A DNA stretch of 64,000 bases, taken from Alligator mississippiensis (Eukaryota; Chordata; Crocodylia; Alligatoridae). Shown here one piece after another: positions 1 to 12,499 of this stretch. Both the position numbers and the translations under genes were made by a program. Within the stretch, counting starts at the first letter, position 1; each line of letters starts with the position of its first letter. The notes below the pieces were generated by a model. The model had not been told where the DNA came from. It was given only the letters and a program-made list of their open reading frames with translations, and did not search any database. The stretch is taken from positions 59,319,444-59,383,443 of the forward strand of contig NC_081832.1 of NCBI RefSeq assembly GCF_030867095.1. Direction: 5' to 3'.

Positions 1-1966
1 AAACCATCAATTTTTAATTTTTTTTGACTACTGGCTTAACCTTGTAGAACAGTGAACTCTGTGCAAAGGCCTTGTTGGAGGAAGAGATGGGAGCATTTTG
101 AGTCTGAGCCATGAAAAAGGGACTTAAAAAAAGGGTGTCAGACAGCACTCCTCAGAAAATCAAGTGCCCAGGTAGTAGTGGCTCCTGGGTGCCAGTGCCA
201 GCAGAGCAGTTAGCTGGCAGCAGCAGCAAGAGCTGTTGTTTTTCTGCTCCCTTACTTCCTCTGCCCCACCCCTAAGTCAGTGCTCAGGGTTGCTGCCCCT
301 CCTCAGTTATGCTGCTGACAATAGCTTTCGCTCTCAAGTGGTACTTCAAAATCAGAGTCAAATGAGCCCATATTTAAGGAATTCCTCTAAGCCCATGTTC
401 TCAGCATTCCTGGGAGCTGAGAGCGACTGCAGCCTAGTTTCAACTATTAAAAAAGCATGACTAAGCAAGTGGACTGACATTCTCAGGAGACCAGAGGCTC
501 TGGTTTCATGGTATGAGAGCAATCACACAATGTCCCATTGTTATAAGACAATATGTACCCTTATAAGGGCCACCTGGTATTAAAGTGGCATCAGCTGCAA
601 GGGTCAAGCTCAATGGCTGTTGAGTTGGCTGGGCCTGGTACATAAGCCCAGGCCCTTGAGCTGGGCCTTGGCTACTCAGTGCTTCAGTCTGCCTCCTGCC
701 TAGTTCTCTGCTCCTGCTTACTCTGAGTGTCCTAGATTCTCTGGTTCCCAATTTATGGCACTGCCTGGATTATGTATCTGGATCCTGCTTATTGACTAGG
801 AACTTGACTTGGACTCTCTGGTTCTGACTGTTTAGCTCAGCCTCAGCCCCTGGTTTGGATCCTCCTCTAGCTCAGGTATTTATCTACTCTTCCAGATTGC
901 CTATGATCCAGTTCTTACATCCCACTCATCAGTGAAGGGTCTGAGCCTTGGAATAGGTCCTATAGACTCGGAGCTAGGAACAGGCTCATCCAAAATATAA
1001 TAGCTCAGAAGCACATGGGATTCTCTGGTTGTCTGCAACTGACTGGGGTCCAACCACTCTCCTTGGATATCATCCATTGGCTGTCTGATGACTTACAATA
1101 ACTGCTGTGGATTAGACTGAGTTAAACCAGTAATGGCCATAAAGTAAATGATCCTGTTTACATTCTCAGCAGAAAGGCCAGGCATTGAATGGCTCTTGAA
1201 CCATTTTATTCTAGGCTACATAACAGATCATTTTGGGGAGCCTTCAGCCCAGGTGGTTTTCACATAGCTGCACATATCTATTACTTTTATTAACAAGTAA
1301 ACTGTCCCCACCCCCATGTTACCCAGTTTTTAAGTTGTCAATGACAGAAGTTACACAGTACACATAATAAATAGGTCATGACATGAAGTATACTGAATTT
1401 TGGCTGCAGGCTGCAATACTACTGCATGTAAGGCACAGCATAGTACATGGCAGCACACTGCAAAACCCATTAATCTCTTCTACAGGTTAGAAGACTGAGA
1501 TGGATTTCAGTGAAACATGGTCATCACTTGAGAAATACTGAGGCCTAATTTCACTGGGGCAATTAAGTAATTTATTTTTGCCTGTTTCCTTGTTCCCCTC
1601 TGGATATTTGTTGAACACTGTTTTAATAGGTTTGGATTCTTCTTTTACTTCAGCAGGCAGCAAACATCAGGCAGCTTCTGTGGCATCAGTATTGTTCCCC
1701 TGGAAACAAGTATTACTATCTAGGTCAGTGATACTGAGTCTTGAGTGGGCCAGGAGCAACATGACCAGCTAGTGTTAGCCAGAGTCGCAATCACACACAC
1801 TTTACAGTTTTTGCACAATGATCACCAGAAACAGTACAGCTGTTGCACAATCTCAGGAGCAACACAATGCATATAGTAAATGACCACAACAAACCCCTGT
1901 ACCCTACCCTAACACTAGGGTGTAGTAAAGCCCACACTACAAAAGTGAGCTTTAGATAGACTACAA

Positions 1967-2780
1967 AAGTGGGCAGACGAGAATAGGATGGGGTTCAACG
2001 TAGACAAATGCAGGGTGCTGTACCTTGGGAGAAGGAATGAGCAGCATACGTACAGGCTGGGGAGTTCTCTTCTTGAAAGCACAGAGGCGGAAAGGGATCT
2101 CGGAGTCAATAATGACTCCAAGATGAACATGAGTCGCCAATGCCAGACTGCAGCCAGCAAGGCTAGCCATACCTTGTCATGCATCCAAAGGTGCATCTCA
2201 AGCCAGTCCAGAGAGGTGATACTCCCCCTCTATGCGACTTTGATCAGGCTGCAGTTGGAGTACTGCATCCAGTACTGGGCGCCGCACTTCAAAAGGGATG
2301 TGGCCAGCCTGGAAAGGGTTCAGAGGAGGACCACCCACTTGGTGAGAGGTCAGCAGGACAGGCCCTACGAGGAGAGACTGAAGGACCTGAACCTGTTCAG
2401 CCTCAGCAAGAGAAGGCTGAGGGGGGAACTTGGTGGCTGCCTACAAGCTCATCAGGGGGGAAATCAACAGCAAATAGGCAGATCTCTTTTCTCCCCAGCG
2501 CCACCTGGGGTGACGAGGAACAAGGGTCATAAGCTGATGGAGAACAGGTTTAGGTTGGAGATCAGAAGGCAATATTTTACAGTTAGGGTGGCCCGAATCT
2601 GGAACCAACTTCCCAGGGAGGTGGTCCTCGCCCCTACCTTGGGCAAATTCAAGAGGAGTTTGGACGATCACCTGTCTGGGGTCTTGTGAACCCAGCATTC
2701 ATTCCTGCCTGTGGCAGGGGGTCAGGCTAGATGATCTGTTCAGGTCCCTCCTGACCCTAGCTACTAGGAAACTATGAAAC
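1967..2780 (+). mobile_element. CR1 LINE, 5'-truncated 3' fragment
   Basis: The plus strand encodes the region just after the reverse-transcriptase catalytic box through the CR1 C-terminus. The reading frame is open from 1988 to 2689 (233 residues) and contains the family blocks ERDLGV, LEYCIQYWAPHFKRDV and VWNQLP-like IWNQLPREVV. A short 3' UTR with the CR1 consensus ending (AGATGATCTGTTCAGGTCCC) follows. The 5' end is a normal truncation, and the RT core is missing, so the copy cannot move by itself. The open frame suggests moderate age. Confidence 0.9.
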
Positions 2781-2784
2781 TAAC

Positions 2785-5700
2785 CAGAGCCAGTTACAGC
2801 TTGGGGACTGTGGTTCTGGTGGCCCAGATTCAGAATTATAACTGTAGCAAAGGGGAAAAGGTGACTGCACCAGAGGGGTAAGAGGAAAAGGTGACTGCAA
2901 GAAAGCTGTTTGAACAGAAATCAATCTGCAAAAAATATGAAAATAAGATAAATGTGATCTGTGTATCAATTTGTGCATGTACAAAAATTCAAATTCTTAG
3001 CCCGGCTTTTCTCTTAAGAACCTATGCAGACACCTCCTAGATAAAACCCTCTCACAAAGCAAGGACTAAAATCCCATCCCTACACCTCCAAAAATCTCAT
3101 CTACCCATGCTAGCACCCACCTGTTTGAGGATCTCCTCTGGCAATTACTAGATTACTCATTCACCAGATGTTCAGATACAATGGGTTCATCTTAAAAAGG
3201 AAAGGAGAAAGGTGTGGTTCAGTAATTTGAGATCAAGAATATGAGATCCTTAGCTGTAATTCTATGTAACAGCTCCTCAGCAGCCTCAGGCAAGTAATTT
3301 TAGGCCACATTCTGCGTCCATTACGCACTTGAAATACTCTTTACATCTGCAAATAAAGAGACTGGTACAGGTATGCATTCAACTGAATGAAATGGACTGC
3401 AATCAATCCCACCTTGGACACGGTGCTGAACTGTGAAGCCTCTTCCAGCTCTACTTTCCTATGATCCTGTAATTTACACAAGAAACTTGCTCAAATACAC
3501 TATTCCTTTCTATTTAGACTTGCTCTCTGTAAGTCCATTTATCACATATAACAAAGTAAGCTATAAACGATAAAAGCTCATGCCTGTGTTAGTCTATAAG
3601 GTACCACACTGCCCTACCTATGTGCAAGTAATTACAAAGAATAAGGTCATTCAAGTACTGCTCTACATAGCAACTGAAGAATCAGGCTCTTAACTTTTCA
3701 GCCTTGGTTTCAGCATGTGGAAAATGATATTTATGTTGACATTCATTTTGGAGATCACCCTTAGGATACTGGAGGGCTTAATATTTGTGAAGAGTTTTGA
3801 ATAAACTCCTGTAAGAACTAGTAATGCAGTTATAAACAAATGTTTATTTTAAATGTTGTAGTAGAGCTGGGCATTGTTATAGCTGTGCTAATCCAGAGAA
3901 TGTGCAAAAAGCAAGGTATGTTTGGTCCTATCTTTTATAGGACCAACTATATAGTTGGGAGACAAGTTAGAGAAGCTTTCTGGCACAAGATGTCCTTCCA
4001 CATTTAGCTTAGGCTGTGTCTAGTTCTTAACACTAGGTAAAACAATTACTTTTGTCTAATGCAGTTAGGTAAATAGTTATAATCAAATTTAAAATTTACC
4101 AAACAGTACCAAGTCAGAGGACACTGGGGAGCAAAGGCAGCAGAGAAGCAGGGGCTTTGCTGGAATTCCTGGCAGATTACTAGTCAGAGGCCCTGGGTTT
4201 TTTTCCCCTCTTACTCCAGAGCCTCCCTTCTAGCTACAAAAGAAATAATAGTCTCTGGTACCCCAGAGTCTTCAGCTGGCTGCTTCTGTGTGGGGCTAAG
4301 GAAGGGTTCTCCATTTTTCTACCTCCCAAGTTTAATTTATTTGTTCCTTTGAAAAAAAATGGCTATGTTGTCTGTATCTGGTACATAACTTCATCCAGAG
4401 ACACCACACTAATGAGGCCATTCTTAACCATTCCAGTTATGCTCACAAGGGATAGGAATAGCAGGAATGAAATGGATGAGAGTCTTGTTAATAGCAGCAG
4501 AACAAAAATCAGTAGCAGCACAGTAACTGCAGCTTTTCATCTGCAGTCCCTAGATGAGGCCATCATGTCATTTTTGTTCCATCTAGTAGGTTATCTCCAC
4601 CTACTAAATGGAGTAAAAACCCCTCACTTCAGAACACAGCATGTTTAAACTGTACAGAGGTTGATTGCTTCGGCCTCATCAATCACACAAAGAAAGCTGG
4701 TAGGTGGACTTCTCAAGCCCTGCTTATAATGAACATCAAGAACAATATTTGATTATAGGTGGGAGGGAAGCTTGTAAGACTGGTCTAACACATAACTCAG
4801 CCTGATTCTCTGTATACTGTAAATAAATTCTTAACATGAATACTGCTAAGCACATAGTAGTTTTGCCATTGTGGTAAGGTTCACAGCTCTCCATCTATTA
4901 AAGTGAATACACCAGCCAACAACATAAGATCCTGCAATATCCTTTAACCTTTTTGTGACCATATGTTTTAAGGAAGTTGCCCAACTCCTATCTTTTTCTA
5001 ATGAAATCTTCTTGATTTAAGACTTGTCTGCTTTTGCACTTCAGAAACACCCTCTATTAGAGGATTCCAAAGCAGTCTGCAAACAGTCACAACATTTACT
5101 TGCTCATTTTATTGGTTGGGGGGGGGGAAGGGGCAATGGAAGTAAAACAGACAGGTTTAGTGATTTGTTCACATTTACATAAGAAGTCAGCCAAGCTGAG
5201 GGCCTAAGAAATTCTGATTCCCAGTCCTTTTATAGCCACTAGACTGAGTTGCATCCTAGTTCGTAACTTCTGCTATGAACATGATCTTCCCTGGAAGTTA
5301 GGTATTCTATAAAGGGGACTTCAGACAGGCATCTAATTACATTATTTCTGCTGTAGTCAAACTTAGAGGAGTCCTGCTCACAAACCAAGAATCCATTGTA
5401 TTTGGTACTGTACAAGACAGAAGAAGTATACTACCCAGCCTTTATATCAGCCTTTTCATCAATGGATCTCGGAGGCCTTTACAAAGGAGATGAGTACCAT
5501 GGATCCCATTTTACACGTGGAAAAAGCAACATGCAGAGTGGTGAAGAGCTTTTCCTGCCCTCACCCTGCAGAACCACAGAAGAGCCAGAAATAGAACCCA
5601 CACCACCAGTCTCTCCCCTTCATAAGGCCACACTCCCCAACTGCCCCAAGGTTCTTACATGACATTTGATTCACAAAAAGAAATGAAGAATAAGGAAATT

Positions 5701-7755
5701 TCTTACATTTGTCATTTTGATCAAATTGGTAGAAATAAACTACTTGAGGAACACAAATAAGCTTGCTAATACTGAACCGCATAAAACAGAGTTCACTTGC
5801 TTGGCCACTTCTGAGTTTGGCTGCTATCACAACCGTACATATTTCAATCTGTAATTTTCTACTTACCATAACTGATACCAAGACCTTAGTGGAATTTCAA
5901 CTGTGTATATTGACATGAATCTCCCCAGTTCCGTAATTCTAATATGGGGAGCTGGCCAGGAAACATTACAACATGTGGTTCCAACTTGCCCAAACCAAAA
6001 AATAGAACATGTAACCATAGAATTAATTTTGTATGGTGGTGTCCACCAGGCAGACTGTAGTAAGAGTACTGATATATAGCCCTTTCCCCTTCCCGCCCCC
6101 TCCCCGTGTCATTCTACGCCTCCTGTTCTTCTATGCTATTCTTGTAAGCTCACTGTCTTCCTTCAAAGCTCTATTCAGTTTTATTTTAGCTTCTATTCCA
6201 TCTACTCTCCACTCCACCCTGCAGTGGTTATTGTCATTCCTGTACTTCAGTATTTATATTACTCTTTGCAGGGAACAAAGTTAAACTGGTTCCTACCCTT
6301 GTAAAATAATGCTCTCCTTTGTGGTTCTACTCTTCATCATCCATCGTTCCTTCATGTTGCCCAGCTCTCTCCCACCCATCCACCCTCAGCTCCTGCCTAC
6401 TTACCCACATCCCCAGGTGTAACTTGCACTGCTTTTGTACAGCCTAAAATACACAGGGCTCAGGAATGGAGAAATATGCAGCTAACTAGAGGCAGCTGAC
6501 ATATTAGGTAGCTATTACTGTGACTTGCCTCTAGGAAAACAGGTAATAGCCTGCTTGCATTTACAAAACATCTACTTCAATATGGATGCAGACTGATAAA
6601 ATCTAAACCAGTGCAGTGAAACTTACACTAGGCATGTATAAGCCCTGATTCTTGCAGGTACAATTCTACACCTGTTTGGAGAAAGCTACCCCATTATTGG
6701 TGAATGTACAGTCTTACCATTACCCTTTTTAACTCCAGCGTAAATGTCCACTGCCTGCAGTCTACCTCACTATGATCTACTATTCAGCACACTTGTGTAT
6801 GTTAGTTTGAAAAAGAGCTTTCAAACAAGAGTGGTGTCTTGTTAAATTTGCAAGAGGTCACATATACCTATAGTACAAATAAATTTGGTGGAGACTCCTC
6901 TTTATAATCCATTTTAACTTGTATAATCTCACCAAGTACTGAAGAGCAAATTACCATAGAAAGACTGAAACACTGCTGAAGAGCCCTATTATAATTATCT
7001 GCCTCACTAGACAGTCTAATCACATTTTAAAATACATGAATCACTACTCTGGAACCATGTGGTCTTCTCACAGTAGACCTATGAGGTCATCCTAAAACAA
7101 GAGAGATCTATTTTTACAAAATTTAGAAGTTAGATTATATATTTTAACCTTATGTTTTGCAATATTAAAAGATTTGCAAGTAAATTAATACAAAACTAGA
7201 TCCTGTAGATGTAAGCTGTTTGAGCAGCCGTATTTTTAACAAAAATTCATCACTTCCTCATGGTGAACATACTTAGTTTAAACCTGAGTTAAATAACTCA
7301 AAAAATTCAAATACTCATGCATATGCATTCACTGGATTTTTTTTAAAGTCTACTCTCTCCAAAAAGTTGCCATTTAAACCACTACAGGACTGTCCTAGTG
7401 AACAAGAGCTAGATAAAAATGGATTACTCCCATCTCATTTCTAGCAAAATGAGATAAATGCAAGCACACAAAGGGTGCTGGATGAATTTTCCCTTTAGTG
7501 TTAATAATCTGAAGGGTTCCATTTTAAATCCAGTTAACTTCCTAAAAGAAGCAGTCAATTTCAGGTAACAAAATTGTCTTGAAGCCCCCCTGCCAGTTTT
7601 TGTAAGTTTATCTGATTTTGAATGGTGTTTTTTCTCTACTCTGTTTAGGACTGAGGAAAGCATACAAAATAAAATATATGAAAAGATAAGTTTTTTTCTG
7701 TATAATCTTGCAGTTCAGATTACCTTGGCCAGTAATCATACCAGTTTGTCCATCC
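2785..7755. other. TTC1 intronic stretch, few recognisable features
   Basis: I see no gene here. The stretch holds AT-rich unique-looking DNA, a run of G at 5118-5127, a pyrimidine-rich patch near 6070-6105 and one CR1 tail (separate entry). The small open frames show no family motifs. Confidence 0.6.
3415..3478 (+). mobile_element. CR1 3' tail relic
   Basis: The sequence around CCTCTTCCAGCTCTACTTTC followed by CTATGATCCTG matches the conserved last 50-60 bases of CR1 (GGTCCCTTCCAGCTCTA, then TCTATGA-type repeats). Only the tail remains. Identification rests on this short stretch. Confidence 0.45.
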
Positions 7756-9555
7756 CAAGGGTGCTCAACCTCTGGCCCATAGGCCAAATGAAATCTGCTC
7801 TTCAGGGCTCCCCGTGATGGCAATACTGCCATCCCTCCCTGCTGCCAAAATCCCAAGCCCCATGGGGCAGGTCAGAGCCTGCCCCGACGGCTGAGGTGGA
7901 TGTGGTCTACCTGGACTTCAAGAAGGCCTTTGACACTGTTTCTCACCCCATTCTCATTAAAAAATCTAGGAGACTGTGGCACTGATACCTACACAGTCAG
8001 ATGGGTGGCAAATTGGCTTGATGGTTGCACCCAGAAAGTGGTGGTGGACGGGTCATTTTCGACCTGGAGGGATGTGGGCAATGGAGTTCCCCAGGGCTCG
8101 GTCCTTGGGCCTGTGCTATTCAACATCTTTATCAGCAACTTGGAGGTGGGCGTGGAAAGCACGCTGTCCAAACTCACTGATGACAAAGATGTGGGGAGAT
8201 GCAGGCACACTGGAGGGGAGGGACAGAATCCAACTAGATCTAGACAGGTTACAGGGGTGGGCGGATGAGATTAGAATGGAATTCAACGCAGACAAGCGCA
8301 AGGTGCTGCATCTAGGGAGAAGGAACCTGCAACACACCTATAGGTTGGGGAACACCCTTCTCAACAACAGTGGCTGAAAGGGATCTTAGAGTCATTGTAG
8401 ACTCCAGGATGGACATGAGCCGCCAATGCGAGGAAGCGGTCAGTAAGGCTAACTGCACCTTGTCATGCATCTACACATGCATCACACGCAGGTCCAGGGA
8501 GGTGATCCTTCCCCTCTATGCAGCACTGGTCAGGCCACAGTTGGAGTACTGCGTCCAGTTCTGGGCGCCGCACTTCAAGAGGGATGTGGCTAACCTTGAG
8601 AGGGTCCAGAGAAGAGCCACTTGCATGGTTGGGGGGCAGCAGGGCAAGCCCTATGTAGATAGACTAAAGGGCCTGAATCTATTCGTCCTCCACAAGAGAA
8701 GACTAAGAGGGGATCTGGTGGCTGTCTATAAACTCACCGGGGGGGGATAAGCAGAAAATAGGTGAGGCTCTGTTCCCCCAGGCACCACCTGAGATAACAA
8801 GAAATAACGGCCACAAATTGATTGAGAGTAGGTTCAGGCTTGATATCAGGAGGCATTACTTTACAGTTAGGGCTGCCTGGCTCTGGAGTGGGCTCCCAAG
8901 GGAAGTGGTACTCTCCCCTATCCTGGGGGTCTTCAAGAGGAAGTTGGATAGATATCTGCCTGGGGTATTGTGATCCCAGCACTTGTTCCTACCCAGGGCA
9001 GGGGTTTGGAGTTGATGATCTGTTCAGGTCCCTTCTGATCCTAGAAGGTATGAGCCAGGCCCCAACCCTCCCCCAACACAGCCAGATCAGGCCTGGGTCA
9101 CACCCTCTTCCCTCCACTCAGCTAGGCTGGGGTCAGGCTGCGGGTCCTTCTGGTAGTACATGCCCACACCCCCTCCTCCTGTGCAGATTGTTTACCGCAG
9201 TTGTATCATGTCAAGCCTGCTCCCCCCTGCCCAGCCAGGCTAGGGACAGGCAATGCCCCTGTCTTGCTTGTACAAGGCTAGGCCATGCCCGTCCAGCCAG
9301 GTTGGGGCCTGGTCATACCCCTCTCTCTGTGTGACTGGACTGTAGCCAGGTCATGCCCCTTTTCCCACGAAGGGCCAGGCTAGGGCCAGATCAAGCCCCT
9401 TCTCCCCACTGGATCAGGGCCGGGCTGCCTGCACCGCCTTCTGCATGGCTGGAGGGAGCCTCAGGTGATGGATTGGGTCCACCAGCCAGAGCCAGACCAC
9501 GGAAGGAATCAGGCACTACCAATCTGGCCTGCTGAAAACAGGTTGAGCATCACTG
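7756..9555. mobile_element. Non-autonomous hAT element interrupted by a CR1
   Basis: The ends are inverted: CAAGGGTGCTCAACCTCTGG on the left, and on the right the reverse complement reads CAGTGATGCTCAACCTG. This is the CAGNGNTNCTCAACC end type of Ac/Charlie-like hATs. The flanking octamers GTCCATCC (7748-7755) and GTCTATTC (9556-9563) agree at 6 of 8 positions, as expected for an old 8-bp target duplication. The interior has degenerate tandem GC-rich units ending in GGTCATGCCCC-like words. No transposase is visible, and a CR1 fragment is nested inside. Confidence 0.65.
7888..9050 (+). mobile_element. CR1 LINE fragment, frameshifted
   Basis: The copy begins at RT motif A ([17 protein letters not shown]) and continues through motif B ([16 protein letters not shown]) to the C-terminal region and CR1 3' end. 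The frame shifts near 8265-8370, and the YADD-type box is damaged (LTDDKD). It sits inside the hAT at 7756-9555 and therefore inserted after it. Confidence 0.9.
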
Positions 9556-9734
9556 GTCTATTCTGTCAGAAAACTAAGTAACCCATCAGTCTAGCATGGT
9601 TAAGGAGTACAAGTTTCTGTGGCCAAAGGCATGCAAAGAAACTGTGTGGTACCACCATGTTGAGCCACTTTTTACTTCCCAACCCAAATGTTTTAGCTAG
9701 GTGGACTAGGGGCTGCCTTTATTATACATCCAGG

Positions 9735-9805
9735 GAGAAAGGTTCAAATTCATACTTTTTAGCTGCGTAGTTAGATGCATTAGCCACTGTACGATCCAAC
9801 CTCTG
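9735..9805 (-). repeat. Possible tRNA-derived SINE relic
   Basis: On the minus strand a block reads as an A-box-like GTGGCTAATGCATC, an anticodon-arm-like stretch, then a B-box-like ATTTGAACC at tRNA-like spacing. The sequence is too diverged for a functional tRNA. A SINE relic or tRNA pseudogene is the simplest reading; chance similarity is possible. Confidence 0.3.
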
Positions 9806-10043
9806 ATCACACCAGAAAAATGCATGAAAGAGTAATAGTTTGGTTGATAGCATCTCCGTGCTACTATCACTTAAAAAAATGAATTTTAACTAGATGCTAC
9901 CCATGTAACTATGTATTGGAGTTAAATGTAAGGTCTGTAAATTTCATCTGCATGTTGCATTTTACATCACATAATATTTTAATAAAGTATTAAAAATATG
10001 TAAGCATGTGGCATTCATTTGCAATTTTGATGTAATAGGTTAC

Positions 10044-10373
10044 CTGTTTTTCCTCCTCAGGCATGTCTTTTTCCAGCTCTAGTAAGTATTCTTCATCTAA
10101 TTCGGTCTGTTTCTCTGAGGAATCTTCATTGTTCGTTATCTTCTCTTCTTCATCTACTCTGGGCACCTTGCCCTCAAAGGATTCAGGACAGTCATGAAAG
10201 CACTCATCTGTTGCTCCAGTTTCCTGGGTAGCAGACTGCGTATCTCCCCTCTCCAGACTCCTTCCAAGGCATCCATCTTTGGAGCCAGCTGTCACGGAAT
10301 CGCTGCTGTGATCAGCAAGCTTCAAGCGATGGAGAGTTTCCTCTGGGGGCCTGGAATCTTCAGACTCTTCCAT
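10044..10373 (-). CDS. TTC1: TTC1 (tetratricopeptide repeat protein 1), first coding exon
   Basis: This exon encodes the 110-residue acidic N-terminal segment of TTC1, a cytosolic TPR adaptor known to contact Hsp70/Hsp90 chaperones and G-alpha16/Ras. It is recognised from family blocks ECFHDC (residues 57-62), ELDEEYLLELEKDMPEEEKQ (91-110) and the N-terminal MEESEDSRPPEE...LKLAD. I place the start at the ATG of MEESED (10373), because the longer upstream frame crosses a splice acceptor: GTTTGCAG ends at 10391, leaving 17 nt of 5' UTR (10374-10390) in the exon. The donor is CAG then GTAACC (GT at 10043-10042), phase 0. The TPR domain lies in later exons that I do not see. Residues 22-55 differ most from mammalian TTC1. 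The gene lies downstream of ADRA1B in the same orientation, as in human. Confidence 0.88.
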
Positions 10374-10636
10374 CTCTGAAGCCCCGGCCACTGCAAACAA
10401 GAGAGGAACAATGATCCACAGGGTGCCCAGGAGACAGAACTTCCTTCTGAAGGATTTCAAAGTACTTGGTAGAGACTAGTTTATCCTCATGACACTGGTC
10501 GGCTACAGTAGAGCGTTACCTACTTTGATCCATGGGGAAATGAATATCTGGCTGCTAAAGCAATTTGTCCAACTGGGCCCCATGAACATGTGCATGTGAG
10601 AATGGTGGCCCCAGAGGTCACATAACACGCTCCCCC

Positions 10637-11285
10637 CAGGCTAAAAGTCCAGCCCACAGGTTGGATCCAGCCGGCAGCGGACTCCATTTCTCAGCAACCC
10701 ATCTGCATGGCTTGGGCTGGTTTCCGTGGAGACTGGCCCTAGCATGTTGGCAGGCAGCAGTGGTGTCAGCCTCTTCCTGGGGCGGGAGGTTGAGGGGGAA
10801 CTGTGCTGCAGGCGGGAGTGGGGCAGGCAGAAGTGGGGCAGGCAGGGGCAGTGGTGCCACTGGGAGGGGCGTCTATGGGGGGCTACGGGGAATTCTGAGG
10901 TGGCTACAGCCCCCTCAAGCGCCATCCCAGCTGGCAAGGTGTGCAGCAATGTGCAAAGCTGCTTTGGAGCCCGGCTGGGATCTTGCAGCTGTGACAGTGT
11001 GGTCCAGAGCCGAGGCAGAGCTGTGATCCACTGCTTGCAAATCCCTACCCAGAGCATGGAGACTGCAAGTTGCGGCTCTGCCTCAGCTCTGGACCACTGT
11101 CACTGCAAGATCCCAGCCAGGCTCGCAGCTCTGCACCCTGCCGCGCACCCTGCCAGCACTGTTGGGGACAGTCTCCATGGAAACCCTGGCCTCATGCTAT
11201 CACAGCAGGGGTACTGCTGAGGTCTCCATGGAAACTGGAAATGGAGTCCGGCCACTAGGCAGAGCCACCACTTTGCCCACCCCTG
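10637..11285. mobile_element. hAT-like GC-rich foldback in TTC1 intron 1
   Basis: The right end, reversed, reads CAGGGGTGGGCAAAG, and the left end begins CAGGCTAAAAGTCCAGCCC, a decayed version of the common hAT start CAGGGGTGGGCAAAC-TTTT. Inside is a long imperfect palindrome with arms at 10973-11022 and 11075-11118, matching GTGGTCCAGAGC with GCTCTGGACCAC. No clear target duplication remains. The GC-rich open frames here on both strands are not genes. Confidence 0.5.
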
Positions 11286-12215
11286 CCCCAGGGTGACCAC
11301 CCATTCATAACTGGGCAGGACAGTCCCAGAATGGAAACCTCCAGTCCTAGATCCAGGCTGCATGATGCTGGGACACCACTGGTCCTGGATTCTCAGAGTT
11401 GTGCAGGGATCTGTGGGAAACGCCTGGTTTCCCCTTGCAGGCTGGCAGTGATTCAGCCTGCAAGGGCTGCTAGGAGTGGGATGCTGGGGGGTCCACGTGC
11501 GTGTGTGCACCCGCACACGTGCCCAGGAATACAGACAGGCGGCGTGGAGAACAGCTCCCTGCAGGTAAGTCTACAGAGGAGAAGGGGCATAAGGGATAGA
11601 TCACGGTCCTCCTGGTGACGAAAGGAGCAGGCCAGGGACTGGGGGCACTGCCCCACCAGGGCGGTGCGTGAGGCTGGGGTGTGAAGCAGGACTGGGCCAC
11701 GGGCAGCTCACCCAGGGGGCATGAGGCATTGGGGAGGGGGGTCCCACTGCTGTGCACAGCCCCCGGGATCATGGGGGACACGTCCCCCCCCCAGATTTGT
11801 GCACGAGGCGGGTGCAAATGCTGCGGCCTCAGGGCTCCCCGCCCGCTGCCTTGCCCTGGGGAGTCTGTGCCGCCGTGACGAGGCGCCCCCGCCCGCAGCA
11901 GCGGGGGCGGCGGCGGGGAGTTGTGCCCCTGCTGCTCCCGGGCGGGCAGGGGGCGCGGGTCTCCCGGGGCAAGGAACCGGCGCCCGCTTCCCCTCAGCTG
12001 CAGCCCCGAGCCCCCCACCGGCCCGGGGCCCTCAGGCAGCGCCCGGACCCTGCCCGCGGCGCCGCAGCCCGAGGCCTAGCCCGAGGCCTAGCCCGAGGAG
12101 GCCGTGCCCAGAGGCCGCCCCGGGGACCCCAGCCCGGCCCAGCCCAAACTTCACCGAGAACCTGCTTCGCCCCCTCTCCTGCCGCCACCTGTCACCTCCG
12201 ACCTCCCGCAGCAGG

Positions 12216-12306
12216 GTCACTTCCGGCTTGCCCCGGCCAATGGGAGCCTGAGGCGCGGGGCTCCCCGGGAGTTGTAGTCTTGTCACCGTCCACTCGTCAC
12301 TTCCGG
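12216..12306 (-). promoter_or_regulatory. ETS / ZNF143 / CCAAT core promoter cluster
   Basis: Read on the minus strand there are two CCGGAAGTGAC sites (12216-12226; and 12295-12306, which extends to CCGGAAGTGACG, a joined ETS and CRE-half motif). Between them lies ACTACAACTCCC (12267-12278), the core of the ZNF143/Staf motif. A CCAAT box (CCAAT on plus, 12237-12241) is also present. This combination is typical of TATA-less housekeeping promoters. The motifs are seen directly; promoter activity is inferred. Confidence 0.65.
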
Positions 12307-12499
12307 CAGAAGCGAGTCGCTTTCATCGGCACCAGGCGGGGATTGGGGTGGATCTTGAAGTCTGTGAGGCGAGTGGGTGGGGTTAGGACGCCCGGGCCAG
12401 GCCCGAACGCGCGGGTGTCGTTAGGGGCCGGACCGGGCGCTCCTGGAGGCAGGATAGTGTCGGTCCCTGCGCTGTTCCGTACGCCCTCCGCACTGGGCG

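Larger units (their letters stand above)
1..10043 (-). other. TTC1: TTC1 intron after first coding exon (partial)
   Basis: This is the part of TTC1 that follows the splice donor of the first coding exon, read right to left. I looked on the minus strand for the next TTC1 exon, which starts the TPR domain, and did not recognise one. Inside are a CR1 3' fragment, a CR1 tail, a hAT with a nested CR1 and a possible SINE relic, listed separately. The assignment as intron is inferred from the donor at 10043 and from conserved gene order; the far end of the intron lies outside the window or was missed. Confidence 0.7.

Noticed and set aside
500..1100. LTR-like segment with ACATAAGCCCAGG and repeated TCTCTGGTT words
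   Set aside because: Composition recalls an LTR promoter, but no TG...CA ends or target duplication could be found.
10194..10460. Extended TTC1 N-terminus with a hydrophobic, signal-like stretch (FCLLGTLWIIVPLLFAVAG)
   Set aside because: The frame above 10390 lies before a good splice acceptor (GTTTGCAG), and TTC1 is a cytosolic protein that starts with MEESED-like sequence; the upstream residues are intron.
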